Of a stretch of 31,905 nucleotides of DNA, positions 30,829-31,905 are shown piece by piece. The position numbers and the translations under genes are program-made. Below the pieces are notes generated by a model, which did no database searches, was not told the DNA's origin, and worked only from the letters and a program-made list of their open reading frames with translations. This DNA is from Apostichopus parvimensis (lineage: Eukaryota; Echinodermata; Holothuroidea; Aspidochirotida; Stichopodidae). The stretch lies in assembly GCA_000934455.1 (NCBI GenBank), contig KN882847.1, positions 78,059 to 109,963 on the forward strand, in the 5' to 3' direction. Each line of letters starts with the position of its first letter. The first letter of the stretch is position 1.

Positions 30829-31905
30829 GTAAGTAAAGATGGCCAGACTTCTGCTGTTTGTCTTATCATATTTAAGATGTTACACATTTTAGAGTTTGTT
30901 GCAAAAAGTAAAATGTGAATTGTTTTCTCTCTTAGGCTATTAAGTGCCATTGCTGTACAAATACAGTGCCAACTAGATATCAAGTTAAGTGGCCACTGTG
31001 AATCAAGTAAAGTGCCAACTATGTAGTACTTTTAGTTAAGTGCTATTAAACTCTACGTGACTTTTCATATAAAGTGCCAACTGCATACTATCTGAAGAGT
31101 CAGTGGTGTATCATGTATACTGCAGACTGTATATCAAATTAAATACCAACTTTAGTGACGTGCCAAATATATTTGGAGTTTTATTCCAAATATCTTTCAA
31201 GAATATTTTAAATGTATGTTCAAGTTAAGTGTCAACTGTATATAAAGTACAAATAAGTAAAGTATACTAATAAAGAAAAAATTTGTAAAAACTTGGTGTT
31301 ATTAAAAATGAAAACTATTGTTAGATATTATCGACTGTATAAAGGATTTGCCCGACATCATTTCAAACTCACAAATTTGAAAAGAGGATTTTGGAATAGA
31401 GGAGTACATCTTGACAAAGGAAATGATGGAATATCAATACTTTCTATAGTTATTAGTTGGATACCGCTATCTTTATCTTTTCTGGAAAGAAATAAGGTTG
31501 TTTTAAAAACAAAGCAGAATAAATAAGAGACGACCTTTCCCAAACTCAAGGAAATCGATCAAACATTTCTTTCTGAATATTTTTGTCTGCAGTTCTGGGC
31601 CGAACATAGTTACTCAATTAAACTTCACCTCGTCTGAACAAACCTTTGACTTAATTGGCGGGATTCGAGTTGCTAAAGTAGATGGGCTAGTGTCAGTCGT
31701 CTGCTTCTGTTTGTTTAAAAAGTTCCATTAATTTAGCAGTAGACGGATGACATGAAAGCAAACATGAATGTTCGCGAAGTTCTATTTGAACAAGAGACAA
31801 AATGAATTCCGAATTGAAATGAAAAGGTAGTGCTCCCGACTGCAAACAATAAAAGCAAATTTGAATGTGTCGTCGCATAGCAACGTGAGTTATTTGCCTA
31901 AAACT
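30829..31905 (+). other. Intron after exon K (5' part)
   Basis: AT-rich intron running to the window end. It contains a diverged tandem repeat based on AAGTGCCAACT (30935-31255). The next exon is beyond the window. Confidence 0.7.
30935..31255 (+). repeat. Diverged repeat based on AAGTGCCAACT
   Basis: The word AGTGCCAACT or close variants recurs at least seven times (for example AGTGCCATT, AGTGCCAACTAG, AAGTGCCAACTATG, AAAGTGCCAACTGC, ATACCAACTTTAG, AAGTGTCAACTGTA), often preceded by CAAGTTA or CAAGTAA. Spacing is irregular, about 30-60 bases, so it is an old, degraded array. Confidence 0.7.

Overview
This window is eukaryotic genomic DNA: about 32 kb, AT-rich, with short exons separated by long introns that carry SINE, LINE and minisatellite debris. 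No bacterial operon, rRNA, CRISPR array or complete intron-less gene is visible. One gene runs on the + strand through the whole window, and its first and last exons lie outside. The spliced exons read as a RIM-binding protein (RIMBP / RIM-BP family), a presynaptic active-zone scaffold. In order they encode a coiled coil, a linker, the first SH3 domain, an acidic linker and the first two fibronectin type III (FN3) domains. The later FN3 and SH3 domains expected for the family would lie beyond position 31905. The protein family and the repeat types suggest a marine invertebrate, most likely an echinoderm or related deuterostome. That organism call is inference.

Layout of exons: A 857-961 and B 4743-4911 (coiled coil); C 12683-12811 and D 14083-14162 (linker); E 16208-16450 and F 17999-18074 (SH3); G 22669-22716 and H 23586-23663 (acidic/serine linker), repeated as G' 25104-25151 and H' 26021-26098; I 27037-27192 (acidic linker); J 29736-30005 and K 30547-30828 (FN3). 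All junctions have GT/AG ends and the reading phase is kept at every join. Counting G and H once, the window encodes 1,636 coding bases, about 545 codons.

The most unusual feature is a nearly perfect 2.43-kb direct tandem duplication (22203-24638 and 24639-27072). It repeats exons G and H and cuts exon I. It is either a very recent frame-preserving exon duplication or an assembly error; a 295-base run of N lies about 1.4 kb upstream. Other notable items are a 41-bp tandem array of small palindromes whose arms co-vary (3234-3503), a decayed copy of the start of exon K inside the preceding intron (about 30368-30475), an exon C with a weak splice donor and symmetric phase, two CpG-rich intron segments, and several transposon remnants: a tRNA-derived SINE, a LINE 3' end, and a diverged repeat present twice.

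I found no sign of a previously undescribed multi-gene system. The interest lies in gene-structure evolution and repeat behaviour.
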